A stretch of DNA of 64,000 bases from Primorskyibacter flagellatus (lineage in GTDB: Bacteria > Pseudomonadota > Alphaproteobacteria > Rhodobacterales > Rhodobacteraceae). The stretch spans positions 186,001 through 250,000 of the forward strand of contig NZ_BMFJ01000001.1 of assembly GCF_014638275.1 (NCBI RefSeq), given 5' to 3'. Under the pieces are notes generated by a model. The model was not told the origin of the DNA and made no database searches. It was given only the letters and a program-made list of their open reading frames with translations. The position numbers and the translations under genes are program-made. Shown piece by piece: positions 23,333 to 31,867 of this stretch (position 1 is the first letter of the stretch; each line of letters starts with the position of its first letter).

Positions 23333-23943
23333 AACTCGACGTGATCAATCTGGACGGCTCCGCGGCCGGTTCCGTCGATCTCGGCGACGAGATCTTCGGC
23401 CTGGAGCCCCGCGCCGACATCCTGCACCGCGTTGTCCGCTGGCAGCGTGCGCGGATGCAGCAGGGCACCCATGCCACGCTCGGCCGGTCCGACGTGTCCT
23501 ACTCGACCAAGAAGATCTATCGCCAGAAGGGCACCGGCGGCGCACGTCACGGCTCCCGCAAGGCACCGATCTTCCGCAAGGGTGGTATCTACAAGGGTCC
23601 GGTCCCGCGGTCGCATGAACACGACCTGCCGAAGAAATTCCGGAAACTCGGCCTGCGCCATGCGCTGTCGGCCAAGATGAAGGAAGGCGCGCTGGTCATC
23701 ATCGACTCCGCCGCGTCGGATGGGAAGACCAACGCCCTGGCCAAGCAGATCAAGGCGCTTGGCTGGAAGCGGGCCCTGATCATCGACGGCTCCGTCAACG
23801 AAGGCTTCGCCAAGGCTGCCGCGAACATCGCGGGGCTGGACGTGCTGCCCTCGATCGGTGCCAACGTCTATGACATCCTGAAGCGTGACACGCTCGTGCT
23901 CACCAAGGCGGGTGTCGAAGCACTGGAGGCTCGACTGAAATGA
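23329..23943 (+). CDS. rplD: 50S ribosomal protein L4
   Basis: 204 residues. L4 lines the exit tunnel with its extended loop ([19 protein letters not shown]) and in E. coli represses the S10 operon at transcription and translation. Start ATG 23329 overlaps the rplC stop by four bases; its own stop overlaps rplW in the same way, so C-D-W are translationally coupled. Confidence 0.98.
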   Translation: MKLDVINLDGSAAGSVDLGDEIFGLEPRADILHRVVRWQRARMQQGTHATLGRSDVSYSTKKIYRQKGTGGARHGSRKAPIFRKGGIYKGPVPRSHEHDLPKKFRKLGLRHALSAKMKEGALVIIDSAASDGKTNALAKQIKALGWKRALIIDGSVNEGFAKAAANIAGLDVLPSIGANVYDILKRDTLVLTKAGVEALEARLK

Positions 23944-24236
23944 GCGCGAAGGCAGAACATTACGACGTGATCCGCAAGCCGATCATCACCGAAAAGGCAA
24001 CCATGGCCTCCGAAGCCAATGCCGTTGTCTTCGAGGTGGCACCGGATGCCAACAAGCCGCAGATCAAGGAAGCCGTCGAGGCGCTTTTCGGTGTCAAGGT
24101 GAAGGCCGTGAACACGACCATCACCAAGGGCAAAGTCAAGCGCTTCAAGGGCAAGCTCGGAACGCGCAACGACGTGAAGAAGGCTTACGTGACGCTCGAA
24201 GAGGGCAACACGATCGACGTGTCGACCGGCCTCTGA
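23940..24236 (+). CDS. rplW: 50S ribosomal protein L23
   Basis: 98 residues. L23 sits at the tunnel exit and docks trigger factor and SRP. Conserved start region [15 protein letters not shown] and the loop [16 protein letters not shown]. It is the last gene before an intrinsic terminator; normally rplB follows directly, but here 1.7 kb with three minus-strand genes intervene. Confidence 0.97.
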   Translation: MSAKAEHYDVIRKPIITEKATMASEANAVVFEVAPDANKPQIKEAVEALFGVKVKAVNTTITKGKVKRFKGKLGTRNDVKKAYVTLEEGNTIDVSTGL

Positions 24237-24274
24237 GCTGTCGGGCGGGGCAGCACCCGCCGCAGGAAACAGGA

Positions 24275-24303
24275 AAGGCCCCCGTTGCGGCGGGGGCCTT
24301 TTT
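24275..24303. terminator. Bidirectional intrinsic terminator after rplW
   Basis: A 10-bp stem (AAGGCCCCCG / CGGGGGCCTT region) followed by TTTTT on the plus strand and preceded by AAA, so it could also serve the convergent minus-strand SRPBCC gene. A further palindrome, GGCGGGGCAGCACCCGCC with GCAGG behind it, lies at about 24244-24265. Confidence 0.9.
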
Positions 24304-24329
24304 CTTTGCGCGTTCCGTTTGGTGCGGTG

Positions 24330-24746
24330 CTACAGGCTTTCGGCATGGGCCCGGAAATTGTTCAGGATCGCCTGCCAGCCCTCGCGCTGCATCTCGACGG
24401 GGTTCTCCGACTCCGCATCGAAGGTGGTCGTGACACGGGTGACATCGCCATCCGGTGTGAAGGTGGTTGTCACCTTGCGGCCATCCTCCATCGTGTAGGT
24501 GAAGCTGCGGCCGGGGTCGATTGCGTCGTAGACGGCGGTGAATTCAAAGCCGAAGCTGCCGTCCTTCGCCTCCATCCGCGCGGCGTAGGTGCCGCCGACG
24601 GTCATGTCGTTCCTGGCCCAGGGGCATTGCCAGTCCGGGGACGCGAAGTTCCATTGAACGATGTGTTCCGGTGCGGTGTAGGCCTGCCAGGCGGTTGCGG
24701 CGGGGGCCGCGACGTCTGCAGAGATCGTGATCTGTTCCGTGGTCAT
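24330..24746 (-). CDS. SRPBCC / AHSA1-like domain protein
   Basis: 138 residues, cytosolic. Matches the AHSA1 (activator of Hsp90 ATPase homologue) branch of the START/SRPBCC fold: ITISADVAAPAATAWQAYTA at the N-terminus, HIVQWNFASPDWQCP, and the C-terminal helix WQAILNNFRAHAESL. Such domains bind hydrophobic ligands. It lies 13 bases behind a second SRPBCC gene and the ArsR gene, a common three-gene arrangement. Ligand unknown. Confidence 0.85.
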   Translation of the reverse strand: MTTEQITISADVAAPAATAWQAYTAPEHIVQWNFASPDWQCPWARNDMTVGGTYAARMEAKDGSFGFEFTAVYDAIDPGRSFTYTMEDGRKVTTTFTPDGDVTRVTTTFDAESENPVEMQREGWQAILNNFRAHAESL

Positions 24747-24759
24747 GGTTGGGGTCCTT

Positions 24760-25263
24760 TCAGGCGGTCAGCCGGGCAAGCAGTTCGTCGAGCTTTTCAA
24801 GGGTGGCGGTCATTCCCTCCTCCATGCCCATGTCGATGACTGTCCGGAGATCTTCCGGACTTGCATAGGCGATCAGGGTGGACACGCGGGTCCCGGTTTC
24901 CGTGTCCTCGAAACGCACGTCCCAGGTGGAAGAGGGCAGGGCGGTGTTGCGTGCTCCCCCTGCGTCCGAGAAGAAATCGGTGGTCGTGTAGCCGTCGATG
25001 GGATTGATCGTGTCGAACCGGACGATCCCCCAGTATTCTGTCCCGTCGGGGGCGACCATCGCGTGATGCCATTGCCCGCCTTCGCGGAAATCCATCGCGG
25101 CGGTCTTCGTCGTCAGCGGTTTCGGGGCGAACCACTGGTCCAGCAGGTCGGCACGGGTGTGGCAGTCCCAGACCATCTGGCGCGGTGCGGCAAAGCTGCG
25201 CCGGATGCGTATGGTTCCGCTCTGCGCATCGGCCAGGAACCGATAGGCGGGGTCATGTCTCAT
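24760..25263 (-). CDS. SRPBCC / AHSA1-like domain protein
   Basis: 167 residues. TIRIRRSFAAPRQMVWDCHT and LLDQWFAPKPLTTKT are the typical first strand and helix of AHSA1 proteins, and MEEGMTATLEKLDELLARL is the closing helix. Its start overlaps the end of the ArsR gene by 11 bases. It is not closely similar to the neighbouring SRPBCC protein, so the pair is not a recent duplication. Probable ligand binding or stress role under ArsR control; substrate unknown. Confidence 0.85.
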   Translation of the reverse strand: MRHDPAYRFLADAQSGTIRIRRSFAAPRQMVWDCHTRADLLDQWFAPKPLTTKTAAMDFREGGQWHHAMVAPDGTEYWGIVRFDTINPIDGYTTTDFFSDAGGARNTALPSSTWDVRFEDTETGTRVSTLIAYASPEDLRTVIDMGMEEGMTATLEKLDELLARLTA

Positions 25264-25609
25264 CTGTCTCTCCCTTGAGCGAGGCCAGCAGGCCGTCGAG
25301 TTGATCGTAGCGCCCCTGCCAGAAGGCGCGCTGTTCTTCGAACCACCGTTCGGCGGCGTTCAGCCTGTCGGGGTTCAGCGTACAGGTCCGGACCCGCCCC
25401 GCCTTGGCGGAGCCGAGCAGCCCGGCGTTTTCCAATACGCCGAGGTGCTTCATGAAGGACGGCAGGCCCATGTCGAAGGGCGCGTGCAACTCGCTGACCG
25501 TGGCCTCGCCCTGCGTGAGCCGCTGCACCACCGCCCGGCGGGTCGGATCGGAGAGGGCGTGAAAGACGGCGTCGAGTTCGGGCTGATTGTTTTCCATGTG
25601 GCGAACCAT
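25253..25609 (-). CDS. ArsR family transcriptional regulator
   Basis: Up to 118 residues, winged-helix fold: LDAVFHALSDPTRRAVVQRL, then the HTH with ATVSELHAPFDMGLPSFMKH. The metal-binding cysteine motif of arsenic/cadmium sensors (ELCVCDL) is absent, which fits the ArsR-SRPBCC subgroup. The start may be 25609 or the ATG at 25597; neither has a good ribosome site. An inverted CCATTG / CAATGG pair (25606-25611, 25632-25637) spans the start and could be an operator. Confidence 0.85.
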   Translation of the reverse strand: MVRHMENNQPELDAVFHALSDPTRRAVVQRLTQGEATVSELHAPFDMGLPSFMKHLGVLENAGLLGSAKAGRVRTCTLNPDRLNAAERWFEEQRAFWQGRYDQLDGLLASLKGETDET

Positions 25610-25663
25610 TGCGCGATTCCGATAGTTTCGTCAATGGCAAAGTATTCATCGCTCGATCCCCGG

Positions 25664-25722
25664 CTTCATCTTGCCGGAAGTATCCCGGGGTAAGGCCCGG
25701 CAGGGCCGAGGGGCAGAGCCCC
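25664..25722 (-). repeat. Dispersed intergenic repeat, copy 2 (reverse)
   Basis: Read on the minus strand it gives GGGGCTCTGCCCC, an inverted GGCCCTGCCGGGCC block, CCCCGGGATACTTCCGGCA and AGATGAAG, module for module the same as 15466-15524 but with compensating changes in the palindrome arms. Confidence 0.7.
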
Positions 25723-25798
25723 TGAGCAGCGGCGGCGATATTCCTGCCGCAGGGGCTGGACGGAGCGGGGTGGGTCTGATACGTGACCGCATCCGCAA

Positions 25799-25828
25799 GG
25801 CCCCGGATTCGTCCGGGGCTCTGCTTTT
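25799..25828 (+). promoter_or_regulatory. UUCG hairpin with T-run in the rplB leader, candidate attenuator
   Basis: Stem GGCCCCGGA/TCCGGGGCT with a TTCG loop, then CTGCTTTT. The form is that of an intrinsic terminator pointing towards rplB, though no plus-strand gene ends just upstream. It may attenuate the rplB module, or end transcription read through from rplW. Confidence 0.5.
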
Positions 25829-25875
25829 GTTCGAAAGAACATCGTCACCGGGGACCTTCGGGGCCCTATAACCAT

Positions 25876-25902
25876 GATGGGTGAACTCACCCATCCTACA
25901 TA
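25876..25902 (-). repeat. REP-like palindrome ahead of rplB
   Basis: GATGGGTGAACTCACCCATC (25876-25895) followed by CTACATA. On the minus strand this reads GTAGG then a GGGTGAGTTCACCC palindrome, matching the family seen at 20747-20764. Confidence 0.6.
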
Positions 25903-25944
25903 GCGGCCCCCGGGGGTCGCACTGCTAAACGGAAGACAGAAAGC

Positions 25945-26787
25945 ATGGCACTCAAGTCGTATAAGCCGACGACGCCGGGCCAGCGCGGGCTGGTGCTGAT
26001 CGACCGTTCGGAGCTCTGGAAAGGACGCCCCGTCAAAGCCCTCACCGAGGGTCTGACGAAGAACGGCGGCCGGAACAACACCGGACGGATCACGATGCGC
26101 CGCAAGGGCGGCGGGGCGAAACGCCTCTATCGGATCGTCGATTTCAAGCGCACCAAGTTCGACACCACGGCAACCGTCGAGCGGATCGAGTACGATCCGA
26201 ACCGGACCGCGTTCATCGCGCTCATCAAGTACGAAGACGGGGAGCAGGCCTATATCCTCGCGCCTCAGCGTCTCGGCGTCGGCGATAGCGTCGTCGCGGG
26301 CACCAAGGTCGACATCAAGCCGGGCAACGCGATGCCGTTCTCGGGCATGCCGATCGGCACGATCGTCCACAACATCGAACTGAAGCCCGGCAAGGGTGGC
26401 CAGATCGCACGCGCCGCGGGCACCTATGCCCAGTTCGTCGGCCGTGACGGCGGCTACGCCCAGATCCGGCTGTCCTCGGGCGAACTGCGCCTGGTCCGCC
26501 AGGAATGCATGGCGACCGTGGGTGCCGTGTCCAACCCGGACAACTCGAACCAGAACTACGGCAAGGCCGGCCGCATGCGTCACAAGGGCATCCGCCCGAG
26601 CGTCCGCGGCGTCGTCATGAACCCGATCGACCACCCGCATGGTGGTGGTGAGGGCCGGACCTCCGGTGGCCGCCACCCGGTCACCCCCTGGGGCAAGCCG
26701 ACCAAGGGTGCGCGCACCCGCGACCGCAACAAGGCGTCCAGCAAGCTCATCGTGCGCTCGCGTCACGCCAAGAAGAAGGGACGCTGA
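25945..26787 (+). CDS. rplB: 50S ribosomal protein L2
   Basis: 280 residues, full length. L2 is essential for subunit association and peptidyl transfer; the conserved histidine segment [20 protein letters not shown] is intact. N-terminus [17 protein letters not shown] is the family start. It leads the second half of the S10 group, detached from rplW. rpsS follows after three bases. Confidence 0.98.
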   Translation: MALKSYKPTTPGQRGLVLIDRSELWKGRPVKALTEGLTKNGGRNNTGRITMRRKGGGAKRLYRIVDFKRTKFDTTATVERIEYDPNRTAFIALIKYEDGEQAYILAPQRLGVGDSVVAGTKVDIKPGNAMPFSGMPIGTIVHNIELKPGKGGQIARAAGTYAQFVGRDGGYAQIRLSSGELRLVRQECMATVGAVSNPDNSNQNYGKAGRMRHKGIRPSVRGVVMNPIDHPHGGGEGRTSGGRHPVTPWGKPTKGARTRDRNKASSKLIVRSRHAKKKGR

Positions 26788-26790
26788 TAG

Positions 26791-27069
26791 ATGTCTCGCT
26801 CTGTATGGAAAGGTCCGTTCGTCGACGCTTACGTGCTGAAGAAAGCCGAAGCTGCGCGCGACTCCGGACGTAACGAAGTCATCAAGATCTGGTCCCGCCG
26901 CTCGACCATCCTGCCGCAATTCGTCGGCCTGACGTTCGGCGTCTACAACGGCCAGAAGCACGTTCCGGTGAACGTGACCGAGGACATGATCGGTCAGAAG
27001 TTCGGTGAATATTCGCCGACCCGTACCTACTACGGGCATGCTGCCGACAAAAAAGCGAAGCGGAAGTAA
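26791..27069 (+). CDS. rpsS: 30S ribosomal protein S19
   Basis: 92 residues. S19 forms a complex with S13 in the 30S head. [15 protein letters not shown] and [19 protein letters not shown] are diagnostic. It lies 3 bases after rplB and 3 bases before rplV. Confidence 0.98.
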   Translation: MSRSVWKGPFVDAYVLKKAEAARDSGRNEVIKIWSRRSTILPQFVGLTFGVYNGQKHVPVNVTEDMIGQKFGEYSPTRTYYGHAADKKAKRK

Positions 27070-27072
27070 GTC

Positions 27073-27453
27073 ATGGGCAAGGAAAAGAACCCCCGCCGCG
27101 TGGCCGACAACGAAGCAATGGCGAAACTGCGCATGCTTCGCACCAGCCCGCAGAAACTGAACCTCGTGGCCGCGATGATCCGTGGCAAGAAGGTGGAAAA
27201 GGCCCTGACGGACCTGACCTTCTCCAAGAAGCGGATCGCGGAGGACGTGAAGAAATGCCTTCAGTCCGCCATCGCCAACGCCGAGAACAACCACAACCTG
27301 GACGTCGATGACCTGATCGTCGCAGAGGCCTATGTGGGCAAGAACCTGATCATGAAGCGTGGCCGTCCGCGTGCCCGTGGCCGTTATGGCAAGATCATGA
27401 AGCCGTTCTCGGAAATCACCATCAAGGTGCGTCAGATCGAGGAGCAAGCCTAA
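27073..27453 (+). CDS. rplV: 50S ribosomal protein L22
   Basis: 126 residues. L22 lines the exit tunnel; its hairpin loop contains [39 protein letters not shown] is the conserved first helix. The stop overlaps the rpsC start by one base. Confidence 0.98.
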   Translation: MGKEKNPRRVADNEAMAKLRMLRTSPQKLNLVAAMIRGKKVEKALTDLTFSKKRIAEDVKKCLQSAIANAENNHNLDVDDLIVAEAYVGKNLIMKRGRPRARGRYGKIMKPFSEITIKVRQIEEQA

Positions 27454-28178
27454 TGGGTAACAAAGTCAATCCGATCGGCATGCGCCTTCAGGTGAACCGC
27501 ACCTGGGACAGCCGCTGGTACGCCGACACGAAGGACTACGGTGATCTTCTGCTGGAAGACATCAAGATCCGCGAATTCGTGAAGGAAGAGTGCAAGCAGG
27601 CCGGCGTGGCCCGCATCATCATCGAACGTCCGCACAAGAAGTGCCGTGTGACCATTCACACCGCGCGTCCGGGCGTCATCATCGGCAAGAAGGGCGCGGA
27701 CATCGAGACGCTTCGCAAGAAGATCGCCAAGATGACCGACAGCGAACTGCACCTGAACATCGTCGAGGTCCGCAAGCCGGAGCTGGACGCGGCTCTGGTC
27801 GGCGAGTCCATCGCGCAGCAGCTGGAGCGTCGTGTCTCCTTCCGCCGGGCGATGAAGCGCGCCGTGCAGAACGCGATGCGCATGGGTGCCCTCGGCATCC
27901 GCGTGAACGTCGCAGGCCGTCTTGGCGGTGCGGAAATCGCTCGGACCGAATGGTACCGCGAAGGCCGCGTGCCGCTGCACACCCTGCGTGCCGACATCGA
28001 CTACGCCCTGTCCGAAGCGATGACCCCCTACGGGATCATCGGGATCAAGGTGTGGATCTTCAAAGGTGAGATCATGGAGCACGATCCCCAGGCCCGCGAC
28101 CGCAAGGCCCAGGAGCTCCAGGATGGTCCCGCGCCCCGTGGCGCCGGTGGCGGCAATCGCCGCGACCGCGACCGGTAA
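27453..28178 (+). CDS. rpsC: 30S ribosomal protein S3
   Basis: 241 residues. S3 lies at the mRNA entry tunnel with helicase activity. KH domain [20 protein letters not shown] is present, then [15 protein letters not shown] [16 protein letters not shown], and a basic Arg/Gly-rich tail. It overlaps rplV (TAATG) and is followed by rplP after 12 bases. Confidence 0.98.
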   Translation: MGNKVNPIGMRLQVNRTWDSRWYADTKDYGDLLLEDIKIREFVKEECKQAGVARIIIERPHKKCRVTIHTARPGVIIGKKGADIETLRKKIAKMTDSELHLNIVEVRKPELDAALVGESIAQQLERRVSFRRAMKRAVQNAMRMGALGIRVNVAGRLGGAEIARTEWYREGRVPLHTLRADIDYALSEAMTPYGIIGIKVWIFKGEIMEHDPQARDRKAQELQDGPAPRGAGGGNRRDRDR

Positions 28179-28190
28179 GGAGTAAGAGAG

Positions 28191-28604
28191 ATGCTTCAAC
28201 CGAAACGCACAAAGTTCCGCAAGCAATTCAAGGGCCGGATCAAGGGCGAAGCCAAGGGTGGCTCCGACCTGAACTTCGGCACCTTCGGCCTGAAGGCGAC
28301 CCAGCCCGAGCGGGTCACCGCCCGGCAGATCGAAGCCGCACGCCGTGCCATGACGCGCCACATGAAGCGTCAGGGCCGCGTCTGGATCCGGATTTTCCCG
28401 GACGTGCCCGTGACCTCCAAGCCGACCGAGGTTCGGATGGGTAAAGGCAAAGGCTCCGTCGATTACTGGGCCTGCAAGGTGAAACCGGGCCGCGTCATGT
28501 TCGAACTGGACGGCGTGGACGAGGACACCGCCCGCGAGGCCCTGCGCCTGGCTGCGATGAAGCTGCCGATCAAGACCCGCGTGGTGGTCCGCGAGGACTG
28601 GTAA
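28191..28604 (+). CDS. rplP: 50S ribosomal protein L16
   Basis: 137 residues. L16 positions the A-site tRNA. It begins [16 protein letters not shown] and contains [20 protein letters not shown]. Arg82 corresponds to the arginine hydroxylated by YcfD in E. coli. rpmC normally follows at once, but here a terminator and three unrelated genes intervene. Confidence 0.98.
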   Translation: MLQPKRTKFRKQFKGRIKGEAKGGSDLNFGTFGLKATQPERVTARQIEAARRAMTRHMKRQGRVWIRIFPDVPVTSKPTEVRMGKGKGSVDYWACKVKPGRVMFELDGVDEDTAREALRLAAMKLPIKTRVVVREDW

Positions 28605-28641
28605 CTTCGTCTCAGGCGAAGTCACCCGACAGAACGACAGA

Positions 28642-28672
28642 CCCCCGCCGTCACCGGCGGGGGTTTTCCTTT
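28642..28672 (+). terminator. Intrinsic terminator after rplP
   Basis: Perfect 9-bp stem CCCCCGCCG / CGGCGGGGG, loop TCAC, then TTTTCCTTTT. Confidence 0.9.
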
Positions 28673-28752
28673 TGCCCGCCGCCCGGGTCTTGACGGATCG
28701 TGCCTGACACCGCCCAATGTCAAAGATCGGTCTGCCTGCAAGGGAACACGTC

Positions 28753-29343
28753 ATGGCAAAGATGCCCCGCGGCTGGAACAGGGCGTTTTTCTTCGGGCTG
28801 GTGGACGCTCTTGAGCCGCAGCTCTTCGCCGCCGGTTACCGCGCGCATCCCGCCTATGGCCCGCCAATCTGGGAGGCTACGATGCAGGCCTACCGGGCGG
28901 AGTGGCTGCATGGCGATGTTTCGGACCAGATGCAGCAGATCGGGCTCAGCCTTCACGCCGGTTTCGTGCGTGTCCAGAAGCTGGTCTGGCCGTCCTGCGT
29001 CGCGCGGTTCGAGGACCTTCCGACCGATCCCTTCGCCTTTACCGATCAGTTCCAGCGTGTGGAGCGCCGGGACTATCATATCCGGGATTATCCGACGTGG
29101 TGGCGGTGGCGGTCCACCAGTCTGCGCGTACCGCGGCCGGGGCGGGACGACCCGGCGGACGTGGCGCGGATCATGGCAGGGCGGATCACGCCCCTGCTGC
29201 CGCACCTATTCGACGCGATGCCCGGGAAGGTGCCGCACCGGGTCATTCGGGTGATGGTCTATCCGCCGGTTGTTCTGGAACCCGGGGCAGGGTCGCGCGG
29301 GACGGCAGACGGAGCGATTTCCACCGGTGCGGAAACAGGGTAG
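28753..29343 (+). CDS. Unknown conserved-looking protein
   Basis: 196 residues from the ATG at 28753, which has AAGGGA 8 bases upstream; an in-frame ATG at 28717 is less likely. The protein is soluble, rich in aromatic residues and arginine (WNRAFFFGLVDALEPQLFAA; YHIRDYPTWWRWRS) and has no signal peptide or membrane segment. The last 20 residues are Gly/Ala-rich and look disordered. I do not recognise a family. It is 29 bases upstream of a 2OG-Fe(II) oxygenase gene on the same strand, so a joint function is possible. Confidence 0.65.
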   Translation: MAKMPRGWNRAFFFGLVDALEPQLFAAGYRAHPAYGPPIWEATMQAYRAEWLHGDVSDQMQQIGLSLHAGFVRVQKLVWPSCVARFEDLPTDPFAFTDQFQRVERRDYHIRDYPTWWRWRSTSLRVPRPGRDDPADVARIMAGRITPLLPHLFDAMPGKVPHRVIRVMVYPPVVLEPGAGSRGTADGAISTGAETG

Positions 29344-29372
29344 GGGTCTCGCAGACCAGCCCCGGAGGATTC

Positions 29373-29993
29373 ATGGCCGACATCAGGACGCTTTTCGTCA
29401 CCCCTCTTTACCGCGCACGGCTGAACGACCACGGGCCGGGCGTCGATGCCGACGAGCTGGAGGGGTCCTGCTATTCCATCGCCGAGGATGACGAGGCCGG
29501 TCAGGACTGGTGCGAGGCGAATGGCTATCCGGGCTATACCTCCTACGCCTCTCTCACCGATCTGCCATGGCGCTTTCCGATTTTCGCCAACGTGGTCAAG
29601 GCGCTCGACGCCCATGTCGCGGCCTTTGCGGAGCACTGCCAGTTCGACCTCGGCGGGCGCGGACTGGTGCTCGAGGACCTGTGGATCAACATCCTGCCGG
29701 AAGGCGGGACTCACTCATCTCACATCCATCCGCATTCGGTGGTGTCCGGGACGACCTATGTGGCAATGCCCGACGGTGCCTCTGCCCTGAAGCTTGAGGA
29801 CCCGCGTTTGCCGATGATGATGGCCGCGCCGACCCGGGTGAAGGGGGCGCGGGAGGAATTGAAGCCGTTCATCTACGTCGCGCCCGAGGTGGGGGACGTG
29901 CTACTCTGGGAAAGCTGGCTCAGGCACGAAGTGCCGATGAACCAGTCGGAGGAGGACCGGATCTCGGTCAGCTTCAACTACAGGTGGGAGTAG
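29373..29993 (+). CDS. Putative 2-oxoglutarate/Fe(II) oxygenase (TIGR02466-like)
   Basis: 206 residues. The pattern fits the 2OG-FeII_Oxy_5 / TIGR02466 family: LEDLWINILPEGGTHSSHIH (His114, His117, His119, His121 region), SVVSGTTYVAMP, then DVLLWESWLRHEVPMN with His185 and RISVSFNYRW with Arg196 for the 2-oxoglutarate carboxylate. Such enzymes hydroxylate proteins or small molecules; the substrate is not known. GGAGG lies 5 bases upstream. A DUF3237 gene follows after six bases, so the two are co-transcribed. Confidence 0.8.
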   Translation: MADIRTLFVTPLYRARLNDHGPGVDADELEGSCYSIAEDDEAGQDWCEANGYPGYTSYASLTDLPWRFPIFANVVKALDAHVAAFAEHCQFDLGGRGLVLEDLWINILPEGGTHSSHIHPHSVVSGTTYVAMPDGASALKLEDPRLPMMMAAPTRVKGAREELKPFIYVAPEVGDVLLWESWLRHEVPMNQSEEDRISVSFNYRWE

Positions 29994-29999
29994 GCTCGG

Positions 30000-30449
30000 A
30001 TGATACGGACGCAACCGCTTTTTGACCTGACGCTTGAGGTCGGGCCAGGGCATGACCTACGCCGGCCGGACGGCACGGGGCGGCTGATCTACCATGTCAC
30101 CGGCGGGCAATTCTCCGGCGACAGGCTGCGCGGCCGGGTGCTGCCAGTCAGCGGCGACTGGGTCCGGACGGAACCGGGGTTCGGGCGGCTGGACGTGCGG
30201 CTGATGCTGGAGGCCGAGGACGGGGCGGAGATCTACATGCGCTACGAGGGGATCAACACGCTTGGCCCTGCACACCGGGAGAAGCTGGCGAGGGGCGAGG
30301 CGCTGGACCCTGAGAGCTATTACTTCCGGACGGCGGCATTCTTTGAAACCGTCGCCCCGGGGTACGACTGGCTGAACCGGATCGTGGCGGTTGGTGTCGG
30401 GACGCGAACGGCGGCAGGAGTCGCGTATGCGGTGCACGAGGTTTTGTGA
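30000..30449 (+). CDS. DUF3237 family protein
   Basis: 149 residues, soluble. The C-terminal half is a clear DUF3237 match: ESYYFRTAAFFETVAPGYDW followed by LNRIVAVGVGTRTA; the N-terminal half has VTGGQFSGDRLRGRVLPVSG and GDWVRTEPGFGRLDVR. DUF3237 proteins form a beta-barrel and have no agreed function. It is the last gene of the three-gene insert between rplP and rpmC. Confidence 0.85.
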   Translation: MIRTQPLFDLTLEVGPGHDLRRPDGTGRLIYHVTGGQFSGDRLRGRVLPVSGDWVRTEPGFGRLDVRLMLEAEDGAEIYMRYEGINTLGPAHREKLARGEALDPESYYFRTAAFFETVAPGYDWLNRIVAVGVGTRTAAGVAYAVHEVL

Positions 30450-30456
30450 GGGGGTG

Positions 30457-30473
30457 GTGGGCTGAAAGCCCAC
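30457..30473. repeat. REP-like palindrome upstream of rpmC
   Basis: GTGGGCTGAAAGCCCAC followed by GCTGCGC, resembling the first arm plus CTGC of the elements at 20713 and 34074. The second arm is not visible. The rest of the 218-base gap to rpmC carries the rpmC promoter. Confidence 0.55.
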
Positions 30474-30551
30474 GCTGCGCCTTGGGAGGGACCCGCACAG
30501 GCCGGGCTTCGGTCCGGCATGGCGGGTATGGGAATTTCCCGGTTCTCCCCC

Positions 30552-30580
30552 TTGCCACAGAGGCGAATCCCGCCTATACG
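30552..30580 (+). promoter_or_regulatory. Sigma-70 promoter of the rpmC module
   Basis: TTGCCA (30552-30557), 17-bp spacer, TATACG (30575-30580), then GCCCGC. The expected start near 30587 leaves an 80-base leader. The -10, spacer length and G/C discriminator match the rpsL and rplO promoters. Confidence 0.7.
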
Positions 30581-30667
30581 GCCCGCTCATCATGACTCCA
30601 CCGGAATCAGGGTGACCCGGCGCATGCGCGCTATGGGGCCCTCCGGTGATGTTGAAAGGAAAGTATC

Positions 30668-30868
30668 ATGAGCGCGCAAGAGCTCCGCGACAAGACCCCC
30701 GACCAGCTGCGCGAGCAGCTTGTCGAACTGAAGAAAGAGCAGTTCAACCTGCGCTTTCAGCAGGCCACCGGCCAACTGGAGAACCCCGCACGGATGCGTG
30801 CCGCACGTCGCGAAGCCGCGCGTGTGAAGACCATCCTGAACCAAAAAGCCGCTGCGGCAGCCGAATAA
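30668..30868 (+). CDS. rpmC: 50S ribosomal protein L29
   Basis: 66 residues, a two-helix protein at the tunnel exit. [20 protein letters not shown] and [19 protein letters not shown] are diagnostic. GAAAGGAAAG precedes the ATG. It is the first gene of a new module with its own promoter, not the continuation of rplP. Confidence 0.97.
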   Translation: MSAQELRDKTPDQLREQLVELKKEQFNLRFQQATGQLENPARMRAARREAARVKTILNQKAAAAAE

Positions 30869-30880
30869 GGGAATATCCAG

Positions 30881-31111
30881 ATGCCCAAACGTATCCTTGC
30901 CGGTGTCGTGACTTCCGACGCCAACGCCCAGACCGTCACCGTGTCGGTGGAACGCCGCTTCACGCACCCGGTTCTGAAAAAGACCATCCGTAAGTCCAAG
31001 AAGTACCGGGCTCACGATGAGAACAACACCTTCAAGAAAGGTGACGAGGTCCGCATTCAGGAATGCGCGCCGAAATCCAAGACCAAACGTTGGGAAGTCA
31101 TCACCGCGTAA
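30881..31111 (+). CDS. rpsQ: 30S ribosomal protein S17
   Basis: 76 residues. Primary 16S rRNA binder with an OB fold: [20 protein letters not shown], then [20 protein letters not shown]. Slightly shorter than the enteric protein but complete. rplN follows after 76 bases, a gap containing the hairpin AGGGCGCTGCAGCCCT (31149-31164). Confidence 0.97.
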   Translation: MPKRILAGVVTSDANAQTVTVSVERRFTHPVLKKTIRKSKKYRAHDENNTFKKGDEVRIQECAPKSKTKRWEVITA

Positions 31112-31187
31112 GCGGGACGACCCGATACAATCGAAACCCTGGGGATGAAGGGCGCTGCAGCCCTCCCCAAAGGTCGGGAGAAACCAA

Positions 31188-31556
31188 ATGATCCAGATGC
31201 AGACCAATCTGGATGTTGCTGACAACTCCGGCGCACGCCGGGTGCAGTGCATCAAGGTCCTCGGCGGTTCGCACCGCCGGTATGCGTCGGTCGGCGACAT
31301 CATCGTTGTTTCGGTGAAGGAAGCCATTCCGCGCGGCCGTGTGAAGAAGGGTGACGTCCGCAAGGCCGTCGTCGTGCGCACCGCCAAGGAAGTCCGTCGC
31401 GAAGACGGCACCTCCATCCGCTTCGACCGCAACGCGGCCGTCATCCTGAACAACGCGGGCGAGCCTGTCGGCACCCGTATCTTCGGGCCGGTCGTGCGTG
31501 AACTGCGGGCGAAGAACTTCATGAAGATCATCTCGCTCGCTCCGGAGGTGCTGTGA
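31188..31556 (+). CDS. rplN: 50S ribosomal protein L14
   Basis: 122 residues. L14 forms an intersubunit bridge and is the docking site of silencing factor Rsf[21 protein letters not shown] is the conserved start. Its stop overlaps the rplX start (TGATG). Confidence 0.98.
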   Translation: MIQMQTNLDVADNSGARRVQCIKVLGGSHRRYASVGDIIVVSVKEAIPRGRVKKGDVRKAVVVRTAKEVRREDGTSIRFDRNAAVILNNAGEPVGTRIFGPVVRELRAKNFMKIISLAPEVL

Positions 31557-31867
31557 TGGCTGCCAAACTCCGCAAGGGCGACAAGGTCGTCGTGATCGCC
31601 GGCCGCGACAAGGGCAAGACGGGTGAGATCACCCAGGTCCTGCCGAAGGACGGCAAGGCCGTCGTCGAAGGCATCAACATGGCGATCCGCCACACCCGCC
31701 AGACCCAGACGTCGCAGGGCGGCCGCCTGCCCAAGGCACTGCCGATCGACATCTCCAACCTCGCGCTGGTCGATGCCAACGGCAAACCGACCCGTGTCGG
31801 CTTCCGCATGGAAGGCGACAAGAAGGTGCGCTTCGCCAAGACCACGGGGGACGTGATCGATGCTTGA
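31556..31867 (+). CDS. rplX: 50S ribosomal protein L24
   Basis: 103 residues, an assembly initiator of the 50S. KOW motif [20 protein letters not shown] at the N-terminus. ATG 31556 is used (GGAGGT 7 bases upstream), not the GTG three bases before. It overlaps rplE by 8 bases. Confidence 0.97.
   Translation: MAAKLRKGDKVVVIAGRDKGKTGEITQVLPKDGKAVVEGINMAIRHTRQTQTSQGGRLPKALPIDISNLALVDANGKPTRVGFRMEGDKKVRFAKTTGDVIDA

Larger units (their letters stand above)
25610..25944. other. Intergenic region between arsR and rplB
   Basis: 335 bases without a gene. It holds a reverse copy of the 59-base dispersed repeat (25664-25722), candidate promoters for rplB (CTGGAC-16-GATACG at 25756-25783, and a TATAAC box at 25867-25872 without a clear -35), a terminator-like hairpin (25799-25828) and a REP-like palindrome (25876-25902). 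The rplB ribosome site is weak (GGAAGACAGAAAGC). Confidence 0.6.
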
